A stretch of DNA of 42,559 nucleotides from Alphaproteobacteria bacterium (GCA_018820665.1 JAHJNW010000085.1:1-42559); one strand, 5' to 3'; counted from the stretch's first letter, positions 23,714-31,515 are shown. Notes: generated by a model from the sequence alone, not told the origin. Program-made: numbers and translations.

Positions 23714-24589
23714 ATGATACGCACGTACACCCTGCTTCTGGCGGCTATGTTGGTTGCGAGCCCTGTCGCTGCCCAGACGGTCGTTCGTCCCGGCCAGACA
23801 ATCAACGGTGAACTGTCGAGCTCCGATCCCAAGCTGGAAGACGACAGCCACTACGATTGTTTCACCCTGCAGACCCGGCAGGGCCAGACGCTTCGGATCG
23901 ACCAGACCTCGGAGGCTTTCCACAGCTATCTGTCGATTGGAACGGGTGAGTGCGGCGACCTGACTTTGCTGCAGAGCAATGTAGCCAGTGGCGGCGGAAA
24001 CAGTGCGAGTCTGACGGTCGAGGGCGATGGCGCAAGGCTGACGATCCGCGTCAACAGCCTGTTCGCCCGTCAAACCGGACGCTACAGCGTCAGGGTGTCG
24101 GAGGCCGGCTCGCGCCCGCAGACTGCCCCGCGCCCGTCACAAGGGAACGTTTCCGCCGGGGGCGCCGAGAGCCCGGGCCTGCCGACGCCGCAGGGGCGTT
24201 ACACCTTGCTGTCGAGGCCGGGGTCGGACCTCCTGTTCATGGAGCACGGCTCCATCCGACGCGTCGGCGATATCGCCCATGTCACCAGCATTCTTGCCCA
24301 GGACGCCGAAGCCCTCGCCGAGACACAGGTCTCGCATATGGCGGTTGCCCATGAGTTCAACTGCGCCTCCGGGACGTTCCGGGCTGGCTCGGGCAAGGGC
24401 TATGACGCGACCGGACGTTTCATGGGCGAGATACCCGGCGGGGGAACCTGGGGGCCGATCCCTCCGGGCAGCCCGAGCGCGGAGATGTTCAACGTCGGCT
24501 GCCGGGGGCAGGCGCCGACCGGCGAGGTTCTGGGCCGTTCGCCCGAAGCGATCGCGAATGATTTCCGTCGACCCGACGCGGTGGGCTGA
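23714..24589 (+). CDS. Exported protein: PPC-like domain plus surface-adhesin-E-like domain
   Basis: This is a 291-aa protein with a clear signal peptide (MIRTYTLLLAAMLVASPVAAQ, cleaved after AQ or AA). Residues about 25-108 look like a PPC beta-sandwich (VRPGQTINGELSSSDPKLEDDSHYDCFTLQ to GRYSVRVSEAG). After a Pro/Gly-rich linker, residues about 165-265 resemble the surface-adhesin protein E domain, with GRYTLLSRPGSDLLFMEHGSIRRVGD, then a Cys in EFNCASGTFRA and another near the end (NVGCRG). I start at the ATG at 23714; the frame open to 23471 is upstream noise. A role at the cell surface or in binding a ligand is only an inference. Confidence 0.75.
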   Translation: MIRTYTLLLAAMLVASPVAAQTVVRPGQTINGELSSSDPKLEDDSHYDCFTLQTRQGQTLRIDQTSEAFHSYLSIGTGECGDLTLLQSNVASGGGNSASLTVEGDGARLTIRVNSLFARQTGRYSVRVSEAGSRPQTAPRPSQGNVSAGGAESPGLPTPQGRYTLLSRPGSDLLFMEHGSIRRVGDIAHVTSILAQDAEALAETQVSHMAVAHEFNCASGTFRAGSGKGYDATGRFMGEIPGGGTWGPIPPGSPSAEMFNVGCRGQAPTGEVLGRSPEAIANDFRRPDAVG

Positions 24590-24634
24590 AGCGATACGGA
24601 ACGGCACCACAGACTCTGAACACGGAGAAACAAG

Positions 24635-25108
24635 ATGACGATCTACAATCCCGACCCGGCCCCGTGGGTTCGGTCCACGGTCGGCGCTTGCGCCGTCTTC
24701 GCTGCGATCGCGCTTGGCGCCAGTGCTACGGTGGCGGCGCCTCGCGCTGATCCTGAGGGCGACGCCTGGCTGACGGAAACGTTCCGCGAGCTCGAGCGCC
24801 GACAGCCGGAGCTGTCCGCGATCGAAAGCTATCGGGTCGACCTGGCCGAGGGGCGCCGGTCCCGCTTTACCTTCAACGCCCGCGCGGGGTCCGTGTACCT
24901 CGTCGTGGGTCTTTGCGCTGACAACTGCACAAATCTGGATATCGAGGTCTTTGCCGGCTCATCTTCGGTCGGCTCCGACGTCCTGCCGGACCAGCTTCCG
25001 ACATTCGGTTTTGTCGCCACGACTTCAGGCCCCCATACGGTGGAAGTCGCGATGACGGCCTGTACGGCAGCCGCATGCCGCGCGGGCGCCAAGGTCTACG
25101 TCCGCTGA
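24635..25108 (+). CDS. Exported PPC-like protein B, paralogue of protein A
   Basis: This is a 157-aa protein with a hydrophobic N-terminus (VGACAVFAAIALGASATVAAPRA) as signal. The core RSRFTFNARAGSVYLVVGLCADNCTNLDIEVFAGSSSV matches the 23062-23520 protein along its length, including C-x3-C and the ending CTAAACRAGAKVYVR. A PPC-like beta-sandwich with two likely disulfides is expected. It follows the PPC-adhesin-like gene by 45 bp, with GGAGAAAC before the ATG. The next gene starts 29 bp downstream. These three forward genes may form an operon. Confidence 0.78.
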   Translation: MTIYNPDPAPWVRSTVGACAVFAAIALGASATVAAPRADPEGDAWLTETFRELERRQPELSAIESYRVDLAEGRRSRFTFNARAGSVYLVVGLCADNCTNLDIEVFAGSSSVGSDVLPDQLPTFGFVATTSGPHTVEVAMTACTAAACRAGAKVYVR

Positions 25109-25137
25109 TCCGGGTTGGGGCTCCGGTGCAGGGACGG

Positions 25138-25689
25138 ATGGTGGTCGGATATCTGGTCGCTGGCTTGCTTCTCGGCTTCCCGGGGTTGGCCGAGGCGCAG
25201 TCCCGAACCGAGGACAGCTTTGGCCGCTGGACCCTCTTGCGGATCGTCGATGCGGCGGAAGGGCCGACCCGCGTCATTCTCGAGACCCGCCAGGGCCAGA
25301 CCGGGGGGGAGGGCTGGCAGGCGAGCCTCACCTTTCGGTGCCGGAGCGACGAGGTCGACAGGCTGGAGGGTGTCTTTCGTGTTTCCGGGCGGAGCCTTCC
25401 GTCCAGACCGACACCCCGTCTGACGTTCGACTTCGGAGAGGGGTCTTCCCTGACGCAGTCATGGTCCGGCGCCGGTGTCGACGGCAGAGCTTTTAAAGGC
25501 GCCGCCTACAGCTGGTCGATGGTCGATCTCTCCGCCCTGTTGCGGCGGCTCGTTGAAGCCAGGACATTGCAGGTCAGGGCCTCCAGCCTTGACGGACAAA
25601 TCGTGGGCGCGAACTTCTTCTTCTTCCCCGAAGACACGACCGCTGCGGTCGTGGCCACGATGGAAGCCTGCTTCGGCGCCGCCAATTGA
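25138..25689 (+). CDS. Exported protein of unknown function
   Basis: This is a 183-aa protein with a signal peptide (MVVGYLVAGLLLGFPGLAEAQ). The mature part is beta-rich, with FGRWTLLRIVDAAEGPTRVILETRQG, SLTFRCRSDEVDRLEGVFRVSG and YSWSMVDLSALLRRLVEARTLQVRA. It recalls invasion-associated-locus-B-like or type VI accessory beta proteins, but I cannot place it in a family. It has only two visible cysteines. I chose ATG 25138 over the upstream frame from 25075 because it opens the signal peptide. It is third in a likely operon. Confidence 0.7.
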   Translation: MVVGYLVAGLLLGFPGLAEAQSRTEDSFGRWTLLRIVDAAEGPTRVILETRQGQTGGEGWQASLTFRCRSDEVDRLEGVFRVSGRSLPSRPTPRLTFDFGEGSSLTQSWSGAGVDGRAFKGAAYSWSMVDLSALLRRLVEARTLQVRASSLDGQIVGANFFFFPEDTTAAVVATMEACFGAAN

Positions 25690-25831
25690 CCATGGGCACG
25701 GTGCTGTCAGGTGAACGCAATGTTTCACACGGCCATGATGGCGATACGCCTGGCCCCGCCCGCGCCTGCGGCGCCCTTGGCGACGGTCAGGCGTCGGTGT
25801 GCTTCTTGAACACTGCGAGGAACCGGCGGTC

Positions 25832-26314
25832 GTGAGCTCAGGGTCCCTGATCAGAGTCATTGTGCTCATCTTGACGGCCGCCGCCTGCGCCGAAACGCCA
25901 TCCCGCGCAGAAACCCAGCTCCGCCACGCCCTCGACCTTTGCGCGCGCTTCGTCAGACAACAATTGGACGACAGCATCCAGTATCACGGCGATCAGCTCG
26001 GCTTTCTGGTCACAGACGACTTCAGGGTCCAGCGATGGACGGACCCGACGAATCCGGCGGCATGGATTGAGGTGGAGGCCGATGGCGGATTGATGCAGTG
26101 CGACGTGCGAGCATCCAGACCGGTCATGCCATCGACGTCTGCCCTGATCGAAACCGTATCCGGTCACCTGCATCCACAGAGTTCCCCTTACGCCACGCAT
26201 CAGACCGGGCCGGTCATCACGTCCTGGGCGCCCGGGCGGGACGGCGGACTCGTCACCCTGGCTTCGACGCCGGAGGTCCATTCGATCGCGTTCAGCGTTC
26301 AGCCCGAGCCGTAA
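25832..26314 (+). CDS. Small exported protein of unknown function
   Basis: This is about 160 aa from the GTG at 25832. The N-terminus is a signal-like hydrophobic stretch (SLIRVIVLILTAAACAETPSRAE) with a cysteine that could be a weak lipobox (TAAAC). GAGGA at 25817-25821 lies 10 bases before this start, which I prefer over the GTG at 25799. The mature part has RHALDLCARFVRQQLDDSIQYHGD and ITSWAPGRDGGLVTLASTPEVHS. I do not recognise it. It lies 142 bp after the 25138 gene. Confidence 0.6.
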   Translation: MSSGSLIRVIVLILTAAACAETPSRAETQLRHALDLCARFVRQQLDDSIQYHGDQLGFLVTDDFRVQRWTDPTNPAAWIEVEADGGLMQCDVRASRPVMPSTSALIETVSGHLHPQSSPYATHQTGPVITSWAPGRDGGLVTLASTPEVHSIAFSVQPEP

Positions 26315-26379
26315 TGGATGCGGGTCCCTGCAGTCGGTGCGGCGCCAACCGCCTTTGATCGCCAAAGCAGGTGATCAGA

Positions 26380-26538
26380 ATGCCGCTCCCGCTCACGAGC
26401 GTTAAGACGGTATCGGTATATCCAGGACTTCGAGCCCCCGCGGGCTACCTGAAGATACAGGCCTGCACCGTCAGGATACATGCCAGGCGTAGTCAGGCGC
26501 TCAACGGACAGCGCCTTGAGCCGATGGACCAGCGGCAT
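26380..26538 (-). pseudogene. Truncated P4-type tyrosine integrase N-terminus
   Basis: About 50 residues, from the ATG at 26538, match the start of a phage or P4-type integrase: VHRLKALSVERLTTPGMYPDG, then AGLYLQVARGGSKSWIYRYRLN. This is the DNA-arm-binding (DUF4102) region. The similarity then stops, and the rest (core-binding and catalytic domains with R-H-R-Y) is missing. It lies 146 bp downstream of tRNA-Ser in the same direction, the usual position for an integrase of an element inserted into that tRNA. So it is a relic of an integrative element rather than a working gene. Confidence 0.85.
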
Positions 26539-26684
26539 CTATTGCCCCGTTTCTACCCCCGCAAATAGAGCGGATCAGGAGCGATAGCTGCAACCGTCGG
26601 CGAACACATTCACCGAGGATATCGATGTAATATTTGCGACATTTGACTGGATCGGACGTGGGCGAACGCCTGCGAACAGGCCGG

Positions 26685-26774
<90 letters not shown>

Positions 26775-26884
26775 GCGGGGCCGTAGGACGCTTGGTCGAG
26801 CGAGCGGCTTCTCTAATGGGGCGGGGGCCGGGCCGCAAGCCCTCGCGGACGCTTCCTTTCGGTCCGTCCCCGGAACGGCTCCAA

Positions 26885-27823
26885 TCAGCGCAGGGCGGGC
26901 AGGGGCAGGCCGAGGGTGTCGGCTGCGGACAGGTCGCCGCGAACGGTGCGAAACAGTTCGGCCGGCCGCCCGCCGGTGGCGGCGGACAGGCGGCCGGTCG
27001 GCTCGACCAGGCCGGTGCGTTCGACGCCGCGGCGGAAATTCTGCTTGTGCAGCGACAGGCCGGCCACCGCCTCGGCGGCCGCCTGCAGTTCCGACAGGGT
27101 GAAGGTCGGCGGCATCAGGTCGAACAGCACCGGCCGGTATTTCAGCTTGCTGCGCAGCCGGCCCAGGCCGGTGGCGAGGATGCGGCGGTGGTCGGACGCC
27201 ATGGCCCGGCCGGGCGCATCGGCCGGGACGGGCCGGTCGCGGTCGCGGGCCGCCTCGGCGACCAGACCCGCCTCGTAAAGCAGTTCATAGCGTTCCAGCA
27301 CCCGGCCCTCGTTCCAGCGATGCGGCGGCGCCGGGGCGAACAGCGCATCGACCCGCGCCTGTCGACGCGGATCGCCCGCGGCCCAGGCCGCCAGTCCGGC
27401 CAGCAGGGGATCGAGGCAGGCGGCGGCGCCGTCGCGGCGATCCTCCCACGGGAAGATGTCCAGCACCGGCGTCCAGCGCGCCTCGGCCAGCGGCGCCTCG
27501 GCGGCGTCGGCGGTCAGGGCCAGGTAGCCGACAGAGACCTCGCGCCGCCGCTCGGGGCCCGGCGTGGCGCGCGGGCTGTCCCGGCCGAGGTCGCCGAAGG
27601 TGTAGAGCTGTTCGACGAAGCCGAGGCGGAAGCCGGTCTGGGCGGTGACGAAGTCGCGCAGGGCCCGCTCGAAGGTGCGGTCGCGGGCCGGGTCGAACGG
27701 CCCGAAGGGCAGGGCGAGGGCCCCGTCGGCGGCGGTGGTGAGGACGCAGGCCTTGCGCTCGCGCAGGGCGATGACCACCGCCGACAGGCCGATCCGGACG
27801 CCCTGTTCCGCCGGCAGCCCCAT
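26885..27823 (-). CDS. nadQ: NAD regulator, Nudix plus winged-helix (NadQ-like)
   Basis: This is a 312-aa protein with a Nudix-like N-terminal domain (IGLSAVVIALRERKACVLTT, then LPFGPFDPARDRTFERALRDFVTAQTGF) in which the catalytic Nudix box is degenerate, and a C-terminal winged helix (KYRPVLFDLMPPTFTLSELQAAAEAVAGLSLHKQNFRRGVERTGLVEPTG). This is the NrtR/NadQ type of NAD-sensing repressor; the alphaproteobacterial form is called NadQ. It likely binds an NAD-related metabolite. It begins 3 bp after the HD hydrolase gene. The gene symbol is by family resemblance and gene order. Confidence 0.75.
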   Translation of the reverse strand: MGLPAEQGVRIGLSAVVIALRERKACVLTTAADGALALPFGPFDPARDRTFERALRDFVTAQTGFRLGFVEQLYTFGDLGRDSPRATPGPERRREVSVGYLALTADAAEAPLAEARWTPVLDIFPWEDRRDGAAACLDPLLAGLAAWAAGDPRRQARVDALFAPAPPHRWNEGRVLERYELLYEAGLVAEAARDRDRPVPADAPGRAMASDHRRILATGLGRLRSKLKYRPVLFDLMPPTFTLSELQAAAEAVAGLSLHKQNFRRGVERTGLVEPTGRLSAATGGRPAELFRTVRGDLSAADTLGLPLPALR

Positions 27824-27826
27824 GTT

Positions 27827-28474
27827 CTATTCCGTGTGCCAGGCGTCGGCGGCGGGGACCAGGCCGACCGCCTCGGCCAGCACCCGGTAGCGCTCCAGAT
27901 AGCGCTGCTGGGCGATCGGCGCGGGCAGGGGGTCGATGGTCAGGTCGTAGCCCGCCGGCGGCTTGCCGAAGAAGCCCAGCGCCTCGGCCGGGGTGAAGCC
28001 GGCCAGCTGGGTCGCCTCATAGTAGGCGCAGGCCTTGTCGGCCTCCTTGATCAGCTTCTTGATCGCCAGCGGCGTCCTGGCCGGCAGGCCGAAGCGGATG
28101 TGGATGGCGTGCTCCAGCCGCGCCTCGAAATCCTTGTAGCTGACGCCCAGCGCCGCCTTGAACGGCGAGATCATGTCGCCAATGACGTATTCCGAGGCGT
28201 CGTGGAGCAGGGCGGCCAGCCGCCATTTGGGCTCCAGCCCGGGGCGGATGTGGGCGGCCAGATCCTCGACCACACAGCTGTGCTGCGCCACCGAGAAGGC
28301 GTGTTCGCCGATCGTCTGCCCGTTCCAGCGCGCGACGCGGGCCAGACCGTGGGCGATGTCCTCGACCTCGATGTCGAACGGCGAGGGGTCCAGCAGGTCC
28401 AGACGGCGGCCGGACAGCATCCGCTGCCAGGCGCGCGGCGCGGTCTTCGGGGACGATCGGGGCGTGACGGCCAA
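27827..28474 (-). CDS. HD-domain phosphohydrolase
   Basis: This is a 215-aa cytoplasmic enzyme of the YfbR/HD superfamily, with the metal motif around H64 (EHAFSVAQHSCVV), LAALLHDASEYVIGDM (HD), and a downstream E/D (KEADKACAYYEATQL). HD proteins of this type act on nucleotides. It is cotranscribed with the NAD regulator, which begins 3 bp after its stop codon. This suggests a job in NAD or nucleotide breakdown, though the substrate is not proven. Confidence 0.88.
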   Translation of the reverse strand: MAVTPRSSPKTAPRAWQRMLSGRRLDLLDPSPFDIEVEDIAHGLARVARWNGQTIGEHAFSVAQHSCVVEDLAAHIRPGLEPKWRLAALLHDASEYVIGDMISPFKAALGVSYKDFEARLEHAIHIRFGLPARTPLAIKKLIKEADKACAYYEATQLAGFTPAEALGFFGKPPAGYDLTIDPLPAPIAQQRYLERYRVLAEAVGLVPAADAWHTE

Positions 28475-28541
28475 GGCGTTTTCCTGCTCGCTGGGCAGGT
28501 CAGGTGACCCATCCGGCTGGTCCGATCAACCCCGGGCGAGG

Positions 28542-29390
28542 TTATTCGCCGACGTTGAGGGTCACCAGCTCCTTGGCGTCCTCGAACACGCCGCCGCGTT
28601 CGCGGTCGCGCGATCGGACCGTGGCGACGACCAGCGGGCCGCCGGCCGGCCCGCGCGCCTCATAGCCAACCAGCCGCCAGCCGGCCTCCGACGGCCGGTT
28701 ATCGGTCAGGATCCAGCTGGCGCGGGTCGCCTCGCCGCCGGCGCTGGTGCGGATCTCGGCGGCGTCCTGATTGGCCTGGACGCTGACGCTGTCGCCCTCG
28801 CCCGATCCGGAGGCCGAGCCTTCGATATTGACCGCGCCGTCGCCGTCGCTGGCGTCGATATGGAAGCCGCCGATGCGCACGCTGGCCTGGTCGCCGCGGG
28901 ATTCGATGTGCAGTCCGGGCAGGCTGACGGTGGCGTCGTCGCCTTCGGTCTGGATGTCGACGCCGGGCCCCTTGATCGAGGCGCGGTCGCCGGCGGCCGG
29001 CGTTTCGGTCGCGCCCGCGGCGCCGGCCGCATCCTGTTCCGCCGCCGCCGTCAGCTGGGCTACGGTCTGCGGCATGGCGGTCGAGAGTCGATCTTCGAAG
29101 GCCTCCAACGCCGCGGCCGGGGTGACGCCGTCCAGCTTGACGATGTGCAGGCTGACCTCGGCCCCGCGCGGCCCGGCGTAGGTGCAGACGGAGCCCCCGG
29201 CGGTCGCCGAACCCTTGCGGGTCAGCGAGCCCATGGTTTGCGGGCATTGCAGCGTCTGCACCACCTTCAACGCGCCCTTGGCGTCGTTGTCCTCGGTGCG
29301 GGTCGAAGAGATGCGCACGGACTCGCCGTCGCAGGCCGCGGTCAGGGCCGCGAGGCAGAGGGCGGGGATCAGAAGCGGACGCATGGGCAT
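28542..29390 (-). CDS. Predicted lipoprotein with a 16-residue repeat
   Basis: This is a 282-aa protein with a lipoprotein signal (LLIPALCLAALTAACDGES; lipid-modified cysteine about residue 20). The start is ATG at 29390, with AAGGA 8 bases upstream; the ATG at 29414 lacks a site. Residues about 134-213 hold tandem 16-residue units: GDRASIKGPGVDIQTE, GDDATVSLPGLHIESR, GDQASVRIGGFHIDAS, then two degenerate units. The pattern fits a short beta-solenoid. The C-terminal part (TRASWILTDNRPSEAGWRLVGYEARGPAGG) looks globular. I do not recognise the family. The MoxR ATPase gene is upstream on the same strand. Confidence 0.78.
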   Translation of the reverse strand: MPMRPLLIPALCLAALTAACDGESVRISSTRTEDNDAKGALKVVQTLQCPQTMGSLTRKGSATAGGSVCTYAGPRGAEVSLHIVKLDGVTPAAALEAFEDRLSTAMPQTVAQLTAAAEQDAAGAAGATETPAAGDRASIKGPGVDIQTEGDDATVSLPGLHIESRGDQASVRIGGFHIDASDGDGAVNIEGSASGSGEGDSVSVQANQDAAEIRTSAGGEATRASWILTDNRPSEAGWRLVGYEARGPAGGPLVVATVRSRDRERGGVFEDAKELVTLNVGE

Positions 29391-29471
29391 TGTAACGGTC
29401 CTTGTCGCCTTCATCCTGCGCTCCGGTCCTCTGGAATCCAGTGAAATCGCGGTAATCGGCTCCAGACGGCC

Positions 29472-30344
29472 TCAGCCGCCCGGACGGGCGCCTTCGCGTC
29501 GACCCAGGAAGGCCAGCCGCTCGAACAGGTGAATGTCCTGCTCATTCTTCAGCAGGGCGCCGTGCAGCGGCGGGATCAGCTTGCCGGGGGCCTTCTCGCG
29601 CAGGGTCGCCGGGTCGATGTCGTCGACCAGCAGCAGCTTCAGCCAGTCCAGCAACTCGGAGGTCGACGGCTTCTTCTTCAGCCCCGGCGTGTCGCGGATT
29701 TCATAGAAGGTCCGCAGCGCCTCCGACACCAGTCGCGGCTTGATGCCGGGGAAATGCACCTCGACGATGGCCTTCATCGTCTCGTCGTCGGGGAAGCGGA
29801 TGTAGTGGAAGAAGCAGCGGCGCAGGAAGGCGTCGGGCAGTTCCTTCTCGTTGTTCGAGGTGATGACCACGATCGGCCGGACCTCGGCGCGGATCGTCTC
29901 GCCGGTTTCCTGGACGAAGAACTCCATCCGGTCGAGTTCCTGCAGCAGGTCGTTGGGAAACTCGATGTCGGCCTTGTCGATCTCGTCGATCAGCAGCACC
30001 GGCCGCGCCGGGGCGGTGAAGGCCTCCCACAGCTTGCCCGGCTTCAGATAGTTGCGCACCTCGTGCACCCGCTCATCGCCCAGTTGGCTGTCGCGCAGGC
30101 GCGAGACGGCGTCGTATTCATACAGGCCGTTGTGGGCCTTGGTCGTCGACTTGATGTGCCAGGTGATCAGCGGCGCGTTCAGGGCGCGGGCGATCTCATA
30201 GGCCAGCACGGTCTTGCCGGTGCCGGGCTCGCCCTTGATCAGCAGCGGTCGCTCCAGCGCCACGGCGGCGTTGACGGCGATCTTCAGGTCGTCGGTGGCG
30301 ATATAGTTCGAGGTGCCCTCGAACCGGTCGCTCTGGCGGGTCAT
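29472..30344 (-). CDS. MoxR-family AAA+ ATPase
   Basis: This is a 290-aa AAA+ ATPase of the MoxR group, which act as chaperones with von Willebrand factor A (CoxE-like) partners. The Walker A motif is GEPGTGKT (residues 38-45), and the Walker B region is PVLLIDEIDKADIEFPND. Sensor 1 lies in VVITSNNEKELPDAFLRRCFFHYIRFPD. The start is ATG at 30344 (MTRQSDRFEGTSNYIATDDLK). The usual VWA partner gene is not next to it; downstream is the repeat lipoprotein. It is divergent from the flagellin gene. Confidence 0.93.
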   Translation of the reverse strand: MTRQSDRFEGTSNYIATDDLKIAVNAAVALERPLLIKGEPGTGKTVLAYEIARALNAPLITWHIKSTTKAHNGLYEYDAVSRLRDSQLGDERVHEVRNYLKPGKLWEAFTAPARPVLLIDEIDKADIEFPNDLLQELDRMEFFVQETGETIRAEVRPIVVITSNNEKELPDAFLRRCFFHYIRFPDDETMKAIVEVHFPGIKPRLVSEALRTFYEIRDTPGLKKKPSTSELLDWLKLLLVDDIDPATLREKAPGKLIPPLHGALLKNEQDIHLFERLAFLGRREGARPGG

Positions 30345-30454
30345 GCACGGCTCCACTGCTGAGACGACAGGGGTAGCGAAGCCGTCCCGGGTAAACAACG
30401 ATCATATGCCGGTCCCGCCCTCGCTGCGGCGGAAAGTCTGGCCGGGGTCCGTCT

Positions 30455-30476
30455 CCCGGCGGACAAATTTGCCGGG
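30455..30476 (+). promoter_or_regulatory. Possible FlbD/ftr-like enhancer upstream of flagellin
   Basis: cccggc and gccggg flank ggac plus aaattt, an interrupted inverted repeat. It is about 65-85 bp upstream of the proposed sigma-54 site, a common enhancer distance. It resembles the ftr elements of Caulobacter flagellar promoters, but I rely on memory for that motif. Confidence 0.4.
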
Positions 30477-30540
30477 CTCCAGCCGTCGATCACTGGACAA
30501 AATTCAGCATTAACAACGTCACGCGGCCCGGTCGCCTCGC

Positions 30541-30554
30541 GGCCCGAACCTTGC
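30541..30554 (+). promoter_or_regulatory. Sigma-54-type promoter of the flagellin gene
   Basis: ggcccgaaccttgc has GG and GC separated by 10 bases, the hallmark of -24/-12 promoters (consensus TGGCACG-N4-TTGC). Late flagellar genes of Caulobacter use sigma-54. The start codon is about 75 bp downstream. Confidence 0.65.
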
Positions 30555-30571
30555 GTGGCCGTGCGCGAACC

Positions 30572-30599
30572 AGAACCGGTTCTACGGCCAGAAGGCCGT
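30572..30599 (+). promoter_or_regulatory. Two perfect stem structures in the flagellin leader
   Basis: agaaccggttct (30572-30583) is a perfect palindrome, and acggcc-agaa-ggccgt (30584-30599) is a perfect 6-bp hairpin with a 4-nt loop. They are adjacent and lie 30-58 bp before the ATG, inside the expected 5' untranslated region. Confidence 0.6.
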
Positions 30600-30629
30600 T
30601 TCCCCCCGACCAGAATGGAAGGAAACCCG

Positions 30630-31460
30630 ATGGTTATGTCGGTCAATACGAACGTGGGCGCCATGGTGGCGCTCCAGAACCTGAATGCGACCAACGCCCA
30701 GCTGGCGATCACGCAGAACCGGATCAACACCGGCAAGTCTGTCGCGAACGCCAAGGACAACGGGGCCATCTGGGCGATCGCCCAGGGCCAACGTGCCGAA
30801 ATCGGGGCGCTGGGCGCAGTGAAACAGTCTCTCGATCGTGGCGTCGCCGCGGTCGATGTGGCGCTTGCGGCGGGCGAGACGGTCTCTGACCTCTTGCTCC
30901 AGATGAAGGAGAAGGCACTCGCGGCCACGGATGCGTCGTTGAAGACCGCGGCTCGCGCCGCCCTGAACGAGGATTTCACCGCCCTGCGCGACCAGATCGC
31001 TTCGGTCACCGCCAACGCCAGTTTCAACGGGGTCAACCTGCTGAACACGGGGGCGACGGGGTTCGAGGCGCTGGCCAACGCGGACGGCTCGTCGACCCTC
31101 ACGGTCGGCGCCGAGGTCCTGGCTCTGGGCAGCACGAATGTCTCGATCACAGCGTCGCAATCGATCACGACCCTGTCCGCTGCGACCGCCGCCATGACGG
31201 ACGTTACGGACTCCATCGCTGCGGTTTCGGGCGCGCTCGCGCGTCTGGGCACCAAGTCGAAGGCGCTCTCGACCCACATCACCTTCGTCGGCAAGCTGAC
31301 GGATGCGCTGGAATCGGGGGTGGGCAATCTGGTCGACGCCGATCTGGCGAAGGAAAGCGCCAAGCTCCAGGCTCTGCAGACGAAGCAGCAGTTGGGGGTG
31401 CAGGCGCTGAGCATCGCCAATCAGACGCCGCAACTCATCATGTCGCTGTTCCAGGGCTGA
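30630..31460 (+). CDS. Flagellin
   Basis: Flagellin is the filament subunit, exported by the flagellar type III system. The 276-aa protein has the conserved N-terminal helical domain (VMSVNTNVGAMVALQNLNATNAQLAITQNRINTGKSV) and C-terminal domain (KLQALQTKQQLGVQALSIANQTPQLIMSLFQG), joined by a short, poorly conserved centre, which fits the small Caulobacter-type flagellins (about 270-280 aa). The start is ATG at 30630, with GGAAGGAAA 6 bases upstream. It stands alone; the usual flaF/flbT genes are not in view. Control by sigma-54, FlbD and a structured leader is inferred from the upstream sequence. Confidence 0.95.
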   Translation: MVMSVNTNVGAMVALQNLNATNAQLAITQNRINTGKSVANAKDNGAIWAIAQGQRAEIGALGAVKQSLDRGVAAVDVALAAGETVSDLLLQMKEKALAATDASLKTAARAALNEDFTALRDQIASVTANASFNGVNLLNTGATGFEALANADGSSTLTVGAEVLALGSTNVSITASQSITTLSAATAAMTDVTDSIAAVSGALARLGTKSKALSTHITFVGKLTDALESGVGNLVDADLAKESAKLQALQTKQQLGVQALSIANQTPQLIMSLFQG

Positions 31461-31479
31461 CTGTTATCCGGTTCTCGCA

Positions 31480-31507
31480 GGCGTCGGAGGGTTCCCCCTC
31501 CGGCGCC
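31480..31507. terminator. Terminator between flagellin and exoD
   Basis: ggcgtcggaggg (31480-31491) and ccctccggcgcc (31496-31507) pair over 12 bp with one G-U pair around a 4-nt loop. The hairpin sits 20 bp after the flagellin stop and just before the exoD stop, so it may serve both genes. There is no long U tract. Confidence 0.7.
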
Positions 31508-31515
31508 TCGTGCGT

